A stretch of DNA of 44,993 nt from an uncultured Collinsella sp. (GCA_900545665.1 UQZU01000014.1:1-44993), one strand, 5' to 3'; counted from the first letter of the stretch, positions 1 to 8,441 are shown. Numbers and translations are program-made. Notes: generated by a model not told the origin, from the sequence alone.

Positions 1-102
1 GGAGGCAGGTAAGATTGAAGGGCCTGACCCCGGAGGAGTTCCGGAATCAGGCCCTCGCGGCCTAGTCGCTATTTAGGGCGTCCAAGATTTGGGGCGCAGT
101 TC
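1..102 (+). mobile_element. IS3-family element, right-end fragment (transposase 3' end plus terminal repeat)
   Basis: Bases 1-65 encode the last 20 or so residues of an IS3-family (OrfB, DDE) transposase, ending at the TAG at 63-65. Bases 1-102 match 36339-36440 with a single difference at base 94. The match stops abruptly after 'cagttca'. Read on the minus strand the end begins TGAACTGCGCCCC, which fits an IS3-type terminal repeat (TG..CTG). The rest of the element lies outside the window. Contigs usually break in such repeats, so this is probably an assembly boundary. Confidence 0.8.
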
Positions 103-147
103 AGTAGCGGCAGGGCTTTTGGAAGGGAACTTGGTTGTGCGGGCTCG

Positions 148-486
148 TTAGGCGAGCTTGGCCTCGAGCGCAGCGATGCGCTTGTAGGCGTCGATGGTAA
201 AGCGGGTCTGCTTCTCCAGGATCATAGTGGTCATGAGGGTGTCCTGAGCGTGAGCCATGATGAAGGTCATCTCCATCTCGCCACCGCCGGCCTCCTGCGA
301 AAGCAGCTTGGTCTGCGTGTCGTGGGCACCGATGAGCGCATCGCTGGCATCCTTGTGCAGCTGCTCGGCCTTCTCAAAGTCACCCTCACGAGCAGCATCG
401 AGCGCTGCAAGCAGATCGGTCTGGGCGTCACCTGCGTATGCGACAATCTCGAATCCAACCATCGAGATTTCTTCTTTGGTTGCCAT
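148..486 (-). CDS. lacF: PTS lactose/cellobiose-family EIIA component
   Basis: This 112-residue cytoplasmic phosphocarrier takes phosphate from HPr and passes it to a lactose-family EIIB. The length and three-helix profile fit the family. The motif MAHAQD places the phosphorylated His at residue 79 and the metal-binding Asp at 82. A purine-rich RBS (GAAAGGAA) precedes the ATG. It is the only EIIA of this family in the window, while three EIICB fusions at 2062, 8597 and 11981 lack an EIIA, so it probably feeds all three. It lies 214 bp downstream of a lacI-type gene on the same strand. The gap carries a tandem ACCGTTC box, which suggests its own regulated promoter. Substrate (lactose versus cellobiose) is inferred from the neighbouring LacG-type enzymes. 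Confidence 0.92.
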   Translation of the reverse strand: MATKEEISMVGFEIVAYAGDAQTDLLAALDAAREGDFEKAEQLHKDASDALIGAHDTQTKLLSQEAGGGEMEMTFIMAHAQDTLMTTMILEKQTRFTIDAYKRIAALEAKLA

Positions 487-700
487 GTTGCGTTCCTTTC
501 ACATATGAACCAATGGAGAGCATCGCGTCCGGGCATACGCGCTGCGTTGTGTATGACAGAAACAATAACATTCAAACAAAAAAGAACAGCGCAAAACGTA
601 ATTTCGAACTATGAACGGTCACTTTTCGCCCGTGAACGGTTTTTAAACCAATCTGAACAATATCGAACACAATTAGCGGCAACCCAAACAGGGCCGCACC
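487..700. promoter_or_regulatory. lacF upstream region with tandem 21-bp-period box
   Basis: This AT-rich gap holds GAACGGT at 613-619 and again at 634-640, exactly 21 bp apart. In the lacF reading direction these read ACCGTTC...ACCGTTC. The same arrangement precedes the lacG2 and lacE3 operons and the GH35 gene. I do not see a convincing -35/-10 pair. Confidence 0.55.
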
Positions 701-1705
701 CTAACGCAAATCGCGCACCGTATCGCCCTCTACGAGCACACCGGGAATCAGCATGTGCTCCACGCCAGACGCACCCCCATCAGCGCCGGCAATCTTGTCG
801 ACCGCCCACATGCCGACGCGCTTGTTGTCAAAGCGCACCGTGGTCAGGCGACGGTCGGGCACGATATCGCCCAGGCTGTCATCAACACCCACCACGCTCA
901 CGTCCTCGGGCACACGCCTTCCGCACGACTCGAGCCCGCGAATGCAGCCGTAGGCCATGGCATCGTTGGAAGCATAAATGGCCGTACAGGTCGGATCTTC
1001 CGCCAGAGCCTGACCGGCAGCATATCCGCTCTGTGCCGTCCAATCCCCACGGACGAGTCGCGGCGGTTCAATACCATGCGCGCGCAATGTCTCGCGCCAG
1101 CCTTCCTCGCGCCGCATGCCCGAAAGCGAGCGCTCGGGACACGAGATAAAGTGCACGGTTTTGTGCCCCCGCCCCAGCAAGTACTCGACCACCTGGCGCG
1201 AGCAATCGAACTGGTCGTTATCGACCGTTGAACAGAGCGGGTGCTCCAGCATCGTAACGAGCACCGTCTGCATGCCGGGCAGCGGCTCGAAGGTGCCAAA
1301 GTCCGCCGGCATGCGATTCATGATCACGACCATGCCGTCTACCGGCAGCGCGCTCATACGCGACGATGCGCTCTCGAGGGTATAGGGATGTCCATCTACT
1401 TTAGTGAGGGTGATGGCATAGCCATGTTTGTCGGCCGCGGCGGCAAAGCCCTCCATACGGTCGAGGTTGCCGGTACCGGTAATGTTGAACATGGCGACGC
1501 CGACGGTCTTAAACTTGCCACGGCGCAGCGATCGACCGGCAAAATTGGGGCGATACCCCAGCTCGCGCATGGCGGCACGCACGCGTTCCTTGGTCTCGGG
1601 GCGCACACTGGGCGAATCGTGCACGGTGCGTGAGACCGTCTGCTCCGAGACGCCCGCGAGGCGCGCTACGTCTTTGACGGATACCGATTTTTTAACAGCG
1701 GCCAT
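701..1705 (-). CDS. LacI-family transcriptional repressor 1 (controls lacE1-lacG1)
   Basis: This 334-residue LacI/GalR regulator has an N-terminal HTH at about residues 9-30 (VKDVARLAGVSEQTVSRTV), a hinge helix near residues 50-60, and then a periplasmic-binding-protein-like sugar-binding domain. Recognition-helix specificity residues are Glu-Gln (S-EQ-TVSR), unlike the other two LacI proteins here. It is transcribed away from lacE1-lacG1. An operator-like site at 1719-1736 sits 14 bp upstream of its own start, and two more lie before lacE1, so I infer repression of the operon and of itself. The inducer is unknown; a galactoside or its phosphate is likely. Confidence 0.92.
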   Translation of the reverse strand: MAAVKKSVSVKDVARLAGVSEQTVSRTVHDSPSVRPETKERVRAAMRELGYRPNFAGRSLRRGKFKTVGVAMFNITGTGNLDRMEGFAAAADKHGYAITLTKVDGHPYTLESASSRMSALPVDGMVVIMNRMPADFGTFEPLPGMQTVLVTMLEHPLCSTVDNDQFDCSRQVVEYLLGRGHKTVHFISCPERSLSGMRREEGWRETLRAHGIEPPRLVRGDWTAQSGYAAGQALAEDPTCTAIYASNDAMAYGCIRGLESCGRRVPEDVSVVGVDDSLGDIVPDRRLTTVRFDNKRVGMWAVDKIAGADGGASGVEHMLIPGVLVEGDTVRDLR

Positions 1706-1718
1706 AGGTCGATCTTTC

Positions 1719-1736
1719 TATGTCAACGATGCCATT
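1719..1736. promoter_or_regulatory. LacI-1 operator candidate (autoregulatory)
   Basis: The 18 bases TATGTCAACGATGCCATT differ from the site at 1864-1881 at three positions and keep the GCCATT half. The site lies just upstream of the repressor start codon. Confidence 0.6.
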
Positions 1737-1817
1737 GGTTGAACCCTGCGCATTCAAATGAAACGTCTTCAAGTATATCCAACGCCTCCCCCACCATACG
1801 CTCACCACCCAAAACCT

Positions 1818-1824
1818 ACCGTTC
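1818..1824 (+). promoter_or_regulatory. Single ACCGTTC arm upstream of lacE1
   Basis: ACCGTTCACCGACA resembles the first arm of the 21-bp-period boxes found before lacF, lacG2, lacE3 and GH35. No second arm in the same orientation is present 21 bp on; a GAACGG in inverted orientation follows at 1845-1850. Confidence 0.35.
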
Positions 1825-1863
1825 ACCGACATTTTTGCTTCCCCGAACGGCTTTTGTCGACCA

Positions 1864-1881
1864 AATGTTAACGTTGCCATT
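1864..1881. promoter_or_regulatory. LacI-1 operator, distal copy
   Basis: AATGTTAACGTTGCCATT is an imperfect palindrome centred on ACGT, the layout typical of LacI-family operators. The reverse orientation recurs at 1983-2000. Confidence 0.7.
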
Positions 1882-1982
1882 GTGCAAACACAGAGCCACC
1901 GGGCGGCTCAAACGTTTACGCATAAGGAATCGACGGTTCGCAGGCACAGGAACCACCGGTTCGCGTCTTTTTTGTGTCGCAA

Positions 1983-2000
1983 AATGGCAACGTCAACATT
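1983..2000. promoter_or_regulatory. LacI-1 operator, proximal copy
   Basis: AATGGCAACGTCAACATT is the reverse complement of the 1864 site with one change. It lies about 60 bp before lacE1. The two sites are 119 bp apart centre to centre, compatible with looping. Confidence 0.7.
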
Positions 2001-2061
2001 TTGGCAACCGAACGCCAAAAGCTACCATCGTTGCTAACCCACCGACTCTTAGGAGCATTGC

Positions 2062-3828
2062 ATGGAGCAACTCATCGCCACCATCGAAAAAGGCCAGCCC
2101 TTTTTCAACGCGATCGCCCGCAACAAGTACCTCAAGGCGATCCGCGACGGCTTTATCTCCGTCATCCCCATCATCATCTTCTCGTCCATCTTTTGCCTGG
2201 TAGCCTCGGTCCCCAACATCTGGGGTTTCTACTGGCCCGATGACATCAACAACGCCCTGTGGAAGTGCTACAACTACTCCATGGGCATCCTGGCCATCGC
2301 CTGCGCCGCCACCACGGCCAAGCACTTCGCCGACGCCCAGAACCGCGATCTGCCCAAGAACAACCAGATCAACTTCATCTCGTGCATGTGCGCAGCCATC
2401 ATCGGCTTCTTGCTCCTTTCGAGCGACACCATCGCCACGGACGCCGCCAGCGGCTTCAACACCACCTACCTTGGTTCCAAGGGCCTGCTGACCGCTTTCA
2501 TCGCTGCGTTTGTGACTGGCATCATCTACAAGTTCTTCATTAAGCGCAACATCACCGTCAAGATGCCCGAGCAGGTTCCGCCCAACATCTCGCAGACCTT
2601 CAAGGACATCATCCCCTTCTCCATCTGCATCACCGTCTTTTGGGTTTTTGACATCGTCTTCCGCGCTGCTTTTGGCTTCTGCTTTGCCCAGGGCGTCATC
2701 CAGGTGTTCCAGCCCCTGTTCACCGCTGCCGATGGCTACATCGGCCTCGCTGTGATCTACGGCGCCATGAGCCTGTTCTGGTTCGTGGGCGTCCACGGCC
2801 CCTCGATCGTCGAGCCCGCCATCGCCGCCGCTCTCGTTGCCAACATGACCGACAACCTGGCTGCGTTCCAGGCCGGCCAGCACGCTTCCGCTGTCCTGAC
2901 CCAGGGTGCCCAGTACTTCGTCGTCTGCATGGGCGGCACCGGCGCCACGCTCGTCCTGGTCTTTATGTTCTGCTTCCTGGCCAAGTCTCAGGAGATGCGC
3001 GCCGTCGGTAAGGCCGCCATCGTCCCCGTCTGCTTTGCCGTCAACGAGCCGCTGCTGTTCGCCGCACCCATCGTGCTCAACCCCGTCTTCTTTGTCCCGT
3101 TTGTCTTTGCCCCGATCGCCAACATCTGGATCCTCAAGATCTTTATCGACTTCTTGGGCATGAACGGCTTTATGTACACCCTGCCTTGGACCGTCCCCGG
3201 CCCCATCGGCACCATCATGGGCCTGGGCTTCCAGCCGCTCGCCTTTGTGATGCTCGCCCTTATCTTGGTCGTCGACTTCGTTCTGTACTATCCGTTCTTC
3301 CGCGCCTATGACGCCCAGAAGTGCGCCGAGGAGGCCGAGATTTCCCAGGAGGAGCTCGCCGCCAAGAACGCCGAGAAGGCCGCCAAGCTTAACGATGCCT
3401 TCCAGGGCAAGGCTGACGCCAAGAGCGTTGCCGCCGGCGCTGCTGCCGAGGCCGTGAAGGCCGACGCTCCCGCCGCTGTCGCCACTGAGGCAACGACCGC
3501 CAGCGACCTCAACGGCAAGCGCGTACTCGTGCTCTGCCAGGGCGGCGGTACCTCGGGCTTGCTCGCCAACGCGCTGGCCAAGGCTGCCAAGGAGCGCGGC
3601 ATCAATCTTGAGACCGCTGCCGAGGCCTATGGCAACCACGTGGACATGCTCCCCGACTTTGACCTGGTCGTCCTGGCCCCGCAGGCCGCCAGCTACCTGG
3701 CCGACCTGCAGAAAGACTGCGAGCGCGTGGGCAACAAGTGCGTCGCCTGCCGCGGTAAGCAGTACATCGAGCTCTCCCAGAACGGCGACAAGTCTCTCGC
3801 CTTCGTGAGTGAACAGCTTTCGAAGTAA
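2062..3828 (+). CDS. lacE: PTS lactose-family EIICB fusion transporter 1
   Basis: This 588-residue membrane permease imports and phosphorylates a beta-galactoside. Residues about 1-430 form the multi-spanning EIIC domain. An Ala/Glu-rich linker covers about 435-480. The EIIB domain follows, with its phospho-cysteine at residue 492 in VLCQGGGTSG. The length matches LacE of lactococci and streptococci, which also carry EIIB at the C-terminus. A good RBS (TTAGGAG) precedes the ATG. It is co-directional with lacG1, 66 bp downstream across a stem-loop. It has no EIIA, so it depends on LacF. The EIIB loop (CQGGGTSG) differs from CAGAGTSA in the other two copies, suggesting older divergence. Lactose is the likely substrate but is not proven. 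Confidence 0.93.
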   Translation: MEQLIATIEKGQPFFNAIARNKYLKAIRDGFISVIPIIIFSSIFCLVASVPNIWGFYWPDDINNALWKCYNYSMGILAIACAATTAKHFADAQNRDLPKNNQINFISCMCAAIIGFLLLSSDTIATDAASGFNTTYLGSKGLLTAFIAAFVTGIIYKFFIKRNITVKMPEQVPPNISQTFKDIIPFSICITVFWVFDIVFRAAFGFCFAQGVIQVFQPLFTAADGYIGLAVIYGAMSLFWFVGVHGPSIVEPAIAAALVANMTDNLAAFQAGQHASAVLTQGAQYFVVCMGGTGATLVLVFMFCFLAKSQEMRAVGKAAIVPVCFAVNEPLLFAAPIVLNPVFFVPFVFAPIANIWILKIFIDFLGMNGFMYTLPWTVPGPIGTIMGLGFQPLAFVMLALILVVDFVLYYPFFRAYDAQKCAEEAEISQEELAAKNAEKAAKLNDAFQGKADAKSVAAGAAAEAVKADAPAAVATEATTASDLNGKRVLVLCQGGGTSGLLANALAKAAKERGINLETAAEAYGNHVDMLPDFDLVVLAPQAASYLADLQKDCERVGNKCVACRGKQYIELSQNGDKSLAFVSEQLSK

Positions 3829-3839
3829 GTAACGCTTAC

Positions 3840-3869
3840 GGCCAGCCGACCATCCACAGCCGGCTGGCC
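3840..3869 (+). other. Intercistronic stem-loop between lacE1 and lacG1
   Basis: GGCCAGCCG (3840-3848) pairs perfectly with CGGCTGGCC (3861-3869). No T-tract follows, so it is more likely an mRNA processing or stability element than a full terminator. Confidence 0.65.
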
Positions 3870-3894
3870 CTTCGATTTAGACGATTGGATCATC

Positions 3895-5334
3895 ATGTCC
3901 GTTAACCCTGCTAGCGTCACCAACCCGCCTGCGCAGTTTCCCGAGAACTTTGTCTTTGGCGGCGCCACCGCTGCCTACCAGGTAGAGGGCGAGACCCGCA
4001 CTCACGGTAAGGGCAAGGTTGCCTGGGACGACTTCCTGGAGGCCCAGGGGCGCTTTTCCCCCGATCCCGCTTCGGACTTCTACAACCAGTACCCCGTCGA
4101 TCTGGAGCTGTGCGAGGAGTTCGGCATCAACGGCATTCGCCTCTCCATTGCCTGGAGCCGCATCTTCCCCAACGGCACCGGCGAGATCAACCCCGAGGGC
4201 GTGCAGTTCTACCACGATCTCTTCGCCGAGTGCCACAAGCACCACGTTGAGCCGTTTGTCACGCTGCATCACTTCGATACGCCGCTTCCCCTCTTTGAGA
4301 AGGGCGACTTCCTCAACCGCGAGACCATCGACGCCTTTGTGGACTTTGCCACCTTCTGCTTTAAGGAGTACGCCGACCAGGTGACCTACTGGTTCACCTT
4401 TAACGAGATCTGGGCCGACGCCTCCAACACCTACATCGAGGGCACCTTCCCCGGTGGCGTCAAGGCGCATCTGACCGAGGCTTTCCAGTGCGAGCACAAC
4501 ATGATGCTCGCCCACGCCAAGGCTGTGCTTGCCTTCCACAACGGCGGTTTTAAGGGCAAGATCGGCGTCATTCAGTCGCTGGAGTTTAAGTATCCGCTCA
4601 ACGAGAACGACCCCGCCGACATCAAGGCCGCCAACAACGAGCACGTGCTGCAAAACCAGTTCTTGCTCGACGCCACCTTCCGCGGCGACTATGCGCCCGA
4701 CACCCTCGAGTGCGCCAACCGCCTGGCTGCCGTCTCGGGCGGCACCATCGAGATCCTAGACGAGGATCTGGAAATCATGCGCGAGGCCGCGCTCTACAAC
4801 GACTACCTGGGCGTTAACAACTACCAGTGCCGCTTCTTGAAGGCTTACGACGGCGAGAACGACCTGCACCACAACGGTACGGGCGAGAAGGGCACTGGCC
4901 GCTGGCGCGTTAAGGGTATTGGCGAGCATGTGAACAAGCCTGGCATCCCCACCACCGACTGGGACTGGATCATCTATCCCGAGGGCCTGTTCGACCTGCT
5001 CGTCTACATTAAGCAGCGTTACCCCAACTACAAGCAGATCTTCATCACCGAGAACGGCATGGGCTACAAGGACCCTTACAAGGACGGTTTTGTGGACGAC
5101 CAGCCGCGCATCGACTACATCGAGCAGCACCTGCGCTGGTTGCTCAAGGCCATGGAGGTGGGTGTCAACGTGGGCGGCTACTTCCTGTGGAGCCTGCAGG
5201 ATCAGTTCTCCTGGACCAATGGCTACAACAAGCGTTACGGCTTCTTCTACGTTGACTTTGAAACCCAGAAGCGCACGCCCAAGGCAAGCGCATACTGGTA
5301 TAAGCACGTGGCGCAGACCCGTCGTCTGGACTAG
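3895..5334 (+). CDS. lacG: GH1 6-phospho-beta-galactosidase 1
   Basis: This 479-residue cytoplasmic glycosidase hydrolyses the 6-phosphogalactoside delivered by LacE to galactose 6-phosphate plus an aglycone sugar. The GH1 acid/base is Glu171 (TFNE) and the nucleophile is Glu386 (ITENG). The phosphate-binding Ser439, Lys446 and Tyr448 fall in FSWTNGYNKRYG. Trp440 in that motif is the residue that marks 6-P-galactosidases rather than 6-P-glucosidases. Sequence along the whole length follows Lactococcus LacG (GGATAAYQVEG..., LHHFDTP, TTDWDWIIYPEG). The RBS is weak, so translation may depend on the upstream stem-loop region. A strong terminator follows. Confidence 0.93.
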   Translation: MSVNPASVTNPPAQFPENFVFGGATAAYQVEGETRTHGKGKVAWDDFLEAQGRFSPDPASDFYNQYPVDLELCEEFGINGIRLSIAWSRIFPNGTGEINPEGVQFYHDLFAECHKHHVEPFVTLHHFDTPLPLFEKGDFLNRETIDAFVDFATFCFKEYADQVTYWFTFNEIWADASNTYIEGTFPGGVKAHLTEAFQCEHNMMLAHAKAVLAFHNGGFKGKIGVIQSLEFKYPLNENDPADIKAANNEHVLQNQFLLDATFRGDYAPDTLECANRLAAVSGGTIEILDEDLEIMREAALYNDYLGVNNYQCRFLKAYDGENDLHHNGTGEKGTGRWRVKGIGEHVNKPGIPTTDWDWIIYPEGLFDLLVYIKQRYPNYKQIFITENGMGYKDPYKDGFVDDQPRIDYIEQHLRWLLKAMEVGVNVGGYFLWSLQDQFSWTNGYNKRYGFFYVDFETQKRTPKASAYWYKHVAQTRRLD

Positions 5335-5379
5335 TGACTGGCGGGGTTGCCCGCTCACATAACCTGTCCCCATTTCTCA

Positions 5380-5424
5380 GCCGGGGGCGGCACGTCACAC
5401 GGCGCGCCGCCCCCGGCCTTTTTT
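5380..5424 (+). terminator. Rho-independent terminator of lacE1-lacG1
   Basis: A GC-rich stem, GCCGGGGGCGGC with GCCGCCCCCGGC, is followed by CTTTTTT. Confidence 0.9.
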
Positions 5425-5442
5425 GGGCGGACCGTGTCGCAC

Positions 5443-5507
5443 GTTTGTCTCGATCTGTAACATCTAGCCGAGATTTTGGGTCCTAGCTGTTACAGATTGA
5501 GACGAAC
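5443..5507. repeat. REP-like palindromic element, copy 1
   Basis: This ~65-bp imperfect palindrome has arms built on GTTTGTCTCGATCTGTAAC and GTTACAGATTGAGACGAAC around a CTAGCCGAG...CCTAG core. It belongs to a seven-copy family in the window. Confidence 0.8.
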
Positions 5508-5526
5508 AGGATTGCTCTTTCCGAAG

Positions 5527-5588
5527 AATCTAAATCTGTAACACGTAGCCCGCTTTTGACCGTCTACCTGTTACAAATCGAGACAAAC
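5527..5588. repeat. REP-like palindromic element, copy 2
   Basis: A diverged copy with core CGTAGCCCGCTTTTGACCG. The arms AATCTGTAAC and GTTACAAATCGAGAC still pair. Confidence 0.7.
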
Positions 5589-5598
5589 GGAGTAGGAC

Positions 5599-6636
5599 CT
5601 AACCCCGTATGTCCCTAACAGTCGAGCGTTCGACCAGCGTGCTCGGCACATGAATCGCCTCGATAGACGAGCTCTCTCCAATCGCCGCCTCAAACGCAAG
5701 CTTACCGACACCGCGCAAATCAAATCGCAGCGTCGTCAGCCGATTGTGAGGAACAAGTCCCTCGAGTGCGTCGTCGATACCAACCACGCTCACGTCGTCG
5801 GGCACGGACAGGCCCGCGTTCTCGAGCGCGGCGATAACGCCCAGCGCCATCTGGTCATTTGCCGCAAGCACGGCAGTCGGCGCCTGCGACCCGCCGGCAA
5901 GCACCTCGGCCGCAATCCGCTCGCCCATGGCGTACCCACTGTCCGCACTCCAATCGCCACGCAGCATCGGAGCGGCATCGACATGAGCACGACCCAGCGT
6001 ATCGCGCCAACCGGCCTCACGAAAACGCGAGGAAATCGAGTTTTCCGGACCCGCCACAAACCGCATATTCGAGTGACCATGTTCCAGCAGATAATTGGTC
6101 AACAGCTCGCACGAACCATACTGGTCGGAGTCGATCGTCGTGCAGCGCGGATGCGCATACATGGACAGGATGACCGTTCGCACTCCCGGCTGGGGAACAA
6201 ACTCCTCAAAATCGGGAGCCATGCGGTTCATGTTGAGAATCATGCCGTCGACGGGTCGCTCGACCATGCGGCGCGAGGCATCGGCAAGTGCATAGGGCTT
6301 GTCGCCGCCCATCTCGATCATAGTGACGGCAAAATCGTGCTCGCGCGCCGCTTGCATGATACCCTCGAGCGTCGCCAGGTTACCGACACGTGTGATGTTG
6401 TACATGCACAGGCCAATAGAACGATACGACCCGCCGCGCAACGCCGCTCCAGCAAAATTGGGACGAAAGCCCAGCTCTTCCATGGCGGCCAGCACACGCT
6501 TGCGCGTCTTTTCCGTCACGTTGGGCATACCGTTGACCACGCGAGACACAGTCTGGCGGCTCACGCCAGCGAGCGCCGCAACCTCTGCCGCGCTCGCCGA
6601 ACGACCATTCCTTGTCTGCTGATCCACGCCTTCCAC
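5599..6636 (-). CDS. LacI-family transcriptional repressor 2 (controls lacG2-lacE2)
   Basis: This LacI/GalR regulator is about 345 residues from the chosen GTG at 6636. That start has a good RBS (GGGAAGCAGG). An in-frame ATG at 6684 gives 361 residues but has no RBS and abuts an operator. The HTH reads AAEVAALAGVSRQTVSRVV, with specificity residues Arg-Gln. The C-terminal domain is a sugar-binding fold as in the two paralogues. It is divergent from lacG2-lacE2, and its operator variants carry GCTCATT halves. It converges on lacG1 across REP copies 1-2. Effector inferred only. Confidence 0.9.
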   Translation of the reverse strand: MEGVDQQTRNGRSASAAEVAALAGVSRQTVSRVVNGMPNVTEKTRKRVLAAMEELGFRPNFAGAALRGGSYRSIGLCMYNITRVGNLATLEGIMQAAREHDFAVTMIEMGGDKPYALADASRRMVERPVDGMILNMNRMAPDFEEFVPQPGVRTVILSMYAHPRCTTIDSDQYGSCELLTNYLLEHGHSNMRFVAGPENSISSRFREAGWRDTLGRAHVDAAPMLRGDWSADSGYAMGERIAAEVLAGGSQAPTAVLAANDQMALGVIAALENAGLSVPDDVSVVGIDDALEGLVPHNRLTTLRFDLRGVGKLAFEAAIGESSSIEAIHVPSTLVERSTVRDIRG

Positions 6637-6686
6637 GCTAACCTGCTTCCCAACTATTCCCCGCGCCCATGGCGCATCGTACATAC

Positions 6687-6704
6687 ATTGATAACGTGCT
6701 CATG
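6687..6704. promoter_or_regulatory. LacI-2 operator candidate (autoregulatory)
   Basis: ATTGATAACGTGCTCATG shares ACGTGCTCAT with the two sites at 6819 and 6841, with three mismatches to their consensus. It lies between the repressor gene and the shared promoter region. Confidence 0.55.
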
Positions 6705-6749
6705 ATACCCGAGCCATATACCACAACATGAAAACTTCTGTCAATCAAA

Positions 6750-6777
6750 ACCGCTTACCGAACAAATACAACCGTTC
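6750..6777 (+). promoter_or_regulatory. Tandem 21-bp-period activator-like box before lacG2
   Basis: Arms ACCGCTT (6750-6756) and ACCGTTC (6771-6777) start exactly 21 bp apart. A TATACA at 6804-6809 lies 33 bp after the second arm begins and could be the -10. The spacing and orientation match the box before the GH35 gene. Confidence 0.5.
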
Positions 6778-6818
6778 GCGGCTGTTTGAAGTTGTTTTGT
6801 TTCTATACATCCCAGCCG

Positions 6819-6858
6819 GATGTTAACGTGCTCATTGTCAAATGTTCACGTGCTCATT
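6819..6858. promoter_or_regulatory. Tandem LacI-2 operators
   Basis: GATGTTAACGTGCTCATT (6819-6836) and AATGTTCACGTGCTCATT (6841-6858) start 22 bp apart, so both face the same side of the helix. They lie just downstream of the TATACA candidate -10, a roadblock position. Confidence 0.75.
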
Positions 6859-6977
6859 TTGGTTCTAATCATTTTAAACCAGTGTTTATCGGGCTTTTTC
6901 ACCGCTGAACGCTAACCAGGGAGCCTCCTGAGCGCAAACGCACAATATCGAACAGCGAGACGAGAGGGTGTATGCAT

Positions 6978-8420
6978 ATGTCTTTGCTAAACCGCGTACA
7001 GCAGCTGCCGAAGGGCTTTGTTTGGGGCGCCGCAACCGCCGCGTACCAAACGGAAGGTTCCACGAAGGTGGCAGGCAAGGGTAAGACCATGTGGGACGAT
7101 TACCTTGTCGCCCAGGGTCGCTTTTTGCCCGACCCGGCCAGTGATTTCTACAACCGCTACGAGGAGGATATCCGCCTTTCTGCCGAGCATGGACTCAACG
7201 CCATTCGTGTGTCCATCGCCTGGACCCGCATCTTCCCCAACGGCGACGATGCCGAACCCCTCGCCGAGGGCGTTAAGCACTACCACGAGCTGTTCGCCTG
7301 CTGCAAAAAGTATGGCGTCGAGCCCTATGTGTCCCTGCATCACTTTGACTCCCCCGCCGCCCTGTTCAACCAGGGCGACTGGCTCAACCGCAAGACCGTC
7401 GACGCCTATGTGCGCTATGCCGAGTTCTGCTTCCGCGAGTTCCGCGAGGTCAAAAATTGGTTCACCATCAACGAGCTCATCAGCCTCTCGCACTCCCAAT
7501 ACATCCAAGGCAACTTCCCGCCCAACCATCACTTTGATGTGACGAGCGGCATCCAGAGCCAGCACAACGAGCTCGTTGCCCACGCCCGCGCCGTCAACCT
7601 GTATAAGGATCTTGACGAGACCGAGCACCTGGGCGGACGCATTGGCATGGTCAACGTCCTGACGCCGGCATATCCTGCCACCGACTCGCCCGCCGACCAG
7701 CACGCCGCCGACCTGTACAACGCCTTCTACACCGACTTCATCATGGACGGCGCCTTCCTGGGTCACTACTCCGCGCGCACCCTCTCACTCATCAACGAGA
7801 TTCTGCGTGCCAACAACGCCACACTTACGGTTGAGGACAGCGACATGGAGGAGCTCGCCAAGGCGGCGCCCCGCAACGATATGTTCGGCCTCAACTACTA
7901 TCAGTCGGCGTTTATCGCCGCCTACGATGGCGAGTCAACCAACAGCTTTAACGGCACCGGAGACAAGGGCACCTCGTGCTTTAAGTTTAAGGGCGTCGGG
8001 CAGCAGGTCGATATGCCGGGTATCCCCACCACCGACTGGGATTGGCTCATCTACCCGCAAGGCCTCTACGACACGCTCAAGCACATCAGCGCCACCTATC
8101 CCAACCTCCCCGTCATCTATATCACCGAAAACGGCCTGGGCCACAAGGACCCCGAGCCCGACGCAAACGGCATCGTCGCCGATCCCGAGCGCATCGACTT
8201 TGTCGACCAGCACATGGAGAAGGTGCTCCAGGCGCGCGCCGAGGGCGTCGACGTCCAGGGCTACTTTATCTGGAGCCTGCAGGACCAGTTCTCGTGGGCC
8301 AATGGCTATAACAAGCGCTACGGCCTGTTCTACATCGACTTCGACACGCAAAAACGCTACATCAAGCAGTCGGCACTCTGGTACAAGGAGCTCGCCGACA
8401 CTATGGCGGACGCGCAGTAG
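6978..8420 (+). CDS. lacG: GH1 6-phospho-beta-galactosidase 2
   Basis: This GH1 enzyme is about 480 residues and the most divergent of the three LacG copies. It has an insert near residues 213-222 and different loop sequences. I chose the ATG at 6978 because AGAGGG (6963-6968) is 9 nt away, while the ATG at 6972 is only 3 nt away. Counted from 6978, the acid/base is Glu166 (TINE) and the nucleophile is Glu384 (ITENG). FSWANGYNKRYG keeps the phosphate-binding Ser, Lys and Tyr and the galactose-type Trp. Gene order is lacG then lacE, the reverse of cassettes 1 and 3, so this cassette did not arise by a simple tandem copy. Divergence suggests a different beta-galactoside. Confidence 0.9.
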   Translation: MSLLNRVQQLPKGFVWGAATAAYQTEGSTKVAGKGKTMWDDYLVAQGRFLPDPASDFYNRYEEDIRLSAEHGLNAIRVSIAWTRIFPNGDDAEPLAEGVKHYHELFACCKKYGVEPYVSLHHFDSPAALFNQGDWLNRKTVDAYVRYAEFCFREFREVKNWFTINELISLSHSQYIQGNFPPNHHFDVTSGIQSQHNELVAHARAVNLYKDLDETEHLGGRIGMVNVLTPAYPATDSPADQHAADLYNAFYTDFIMDGAFLGHYSARTLSLINEILRANNATLTVEDSDMEELAKAAPRNDMFGLNYYQSAFIAAYDGESTNSFNGTGDKGTSCFKFKGVGQQVDMPGIPTTDWDWLIYPQGLYDTLKHISATYPNLPVIYITENGLGHKDPEPDANGIVADPERIDFVDQHMEKVLQARAEGVDVQGYFIWSLQDQFSWANGYNKRYGLFYIDFDTQKRYIKQSALWYKELADTMADAQ

Positions 8421-8441
8421 CGCATCGCCTCGCTTTCCCCC

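Noticed and set aside
1..102. A functional IS3 transposase at the window start
   Set aside because: Only the last ~20 codons and the right terminal repeat are inside the window.
3895..5334. Calling the GH1 enzymes 6-phospho-beta-glucosidases (BglA type)
   Set aside because: All three keep the Trp in FSW(T/A)NGYNKRYG and overall likeness to LacG, which favours galactosides; assay would be needed to settle it.
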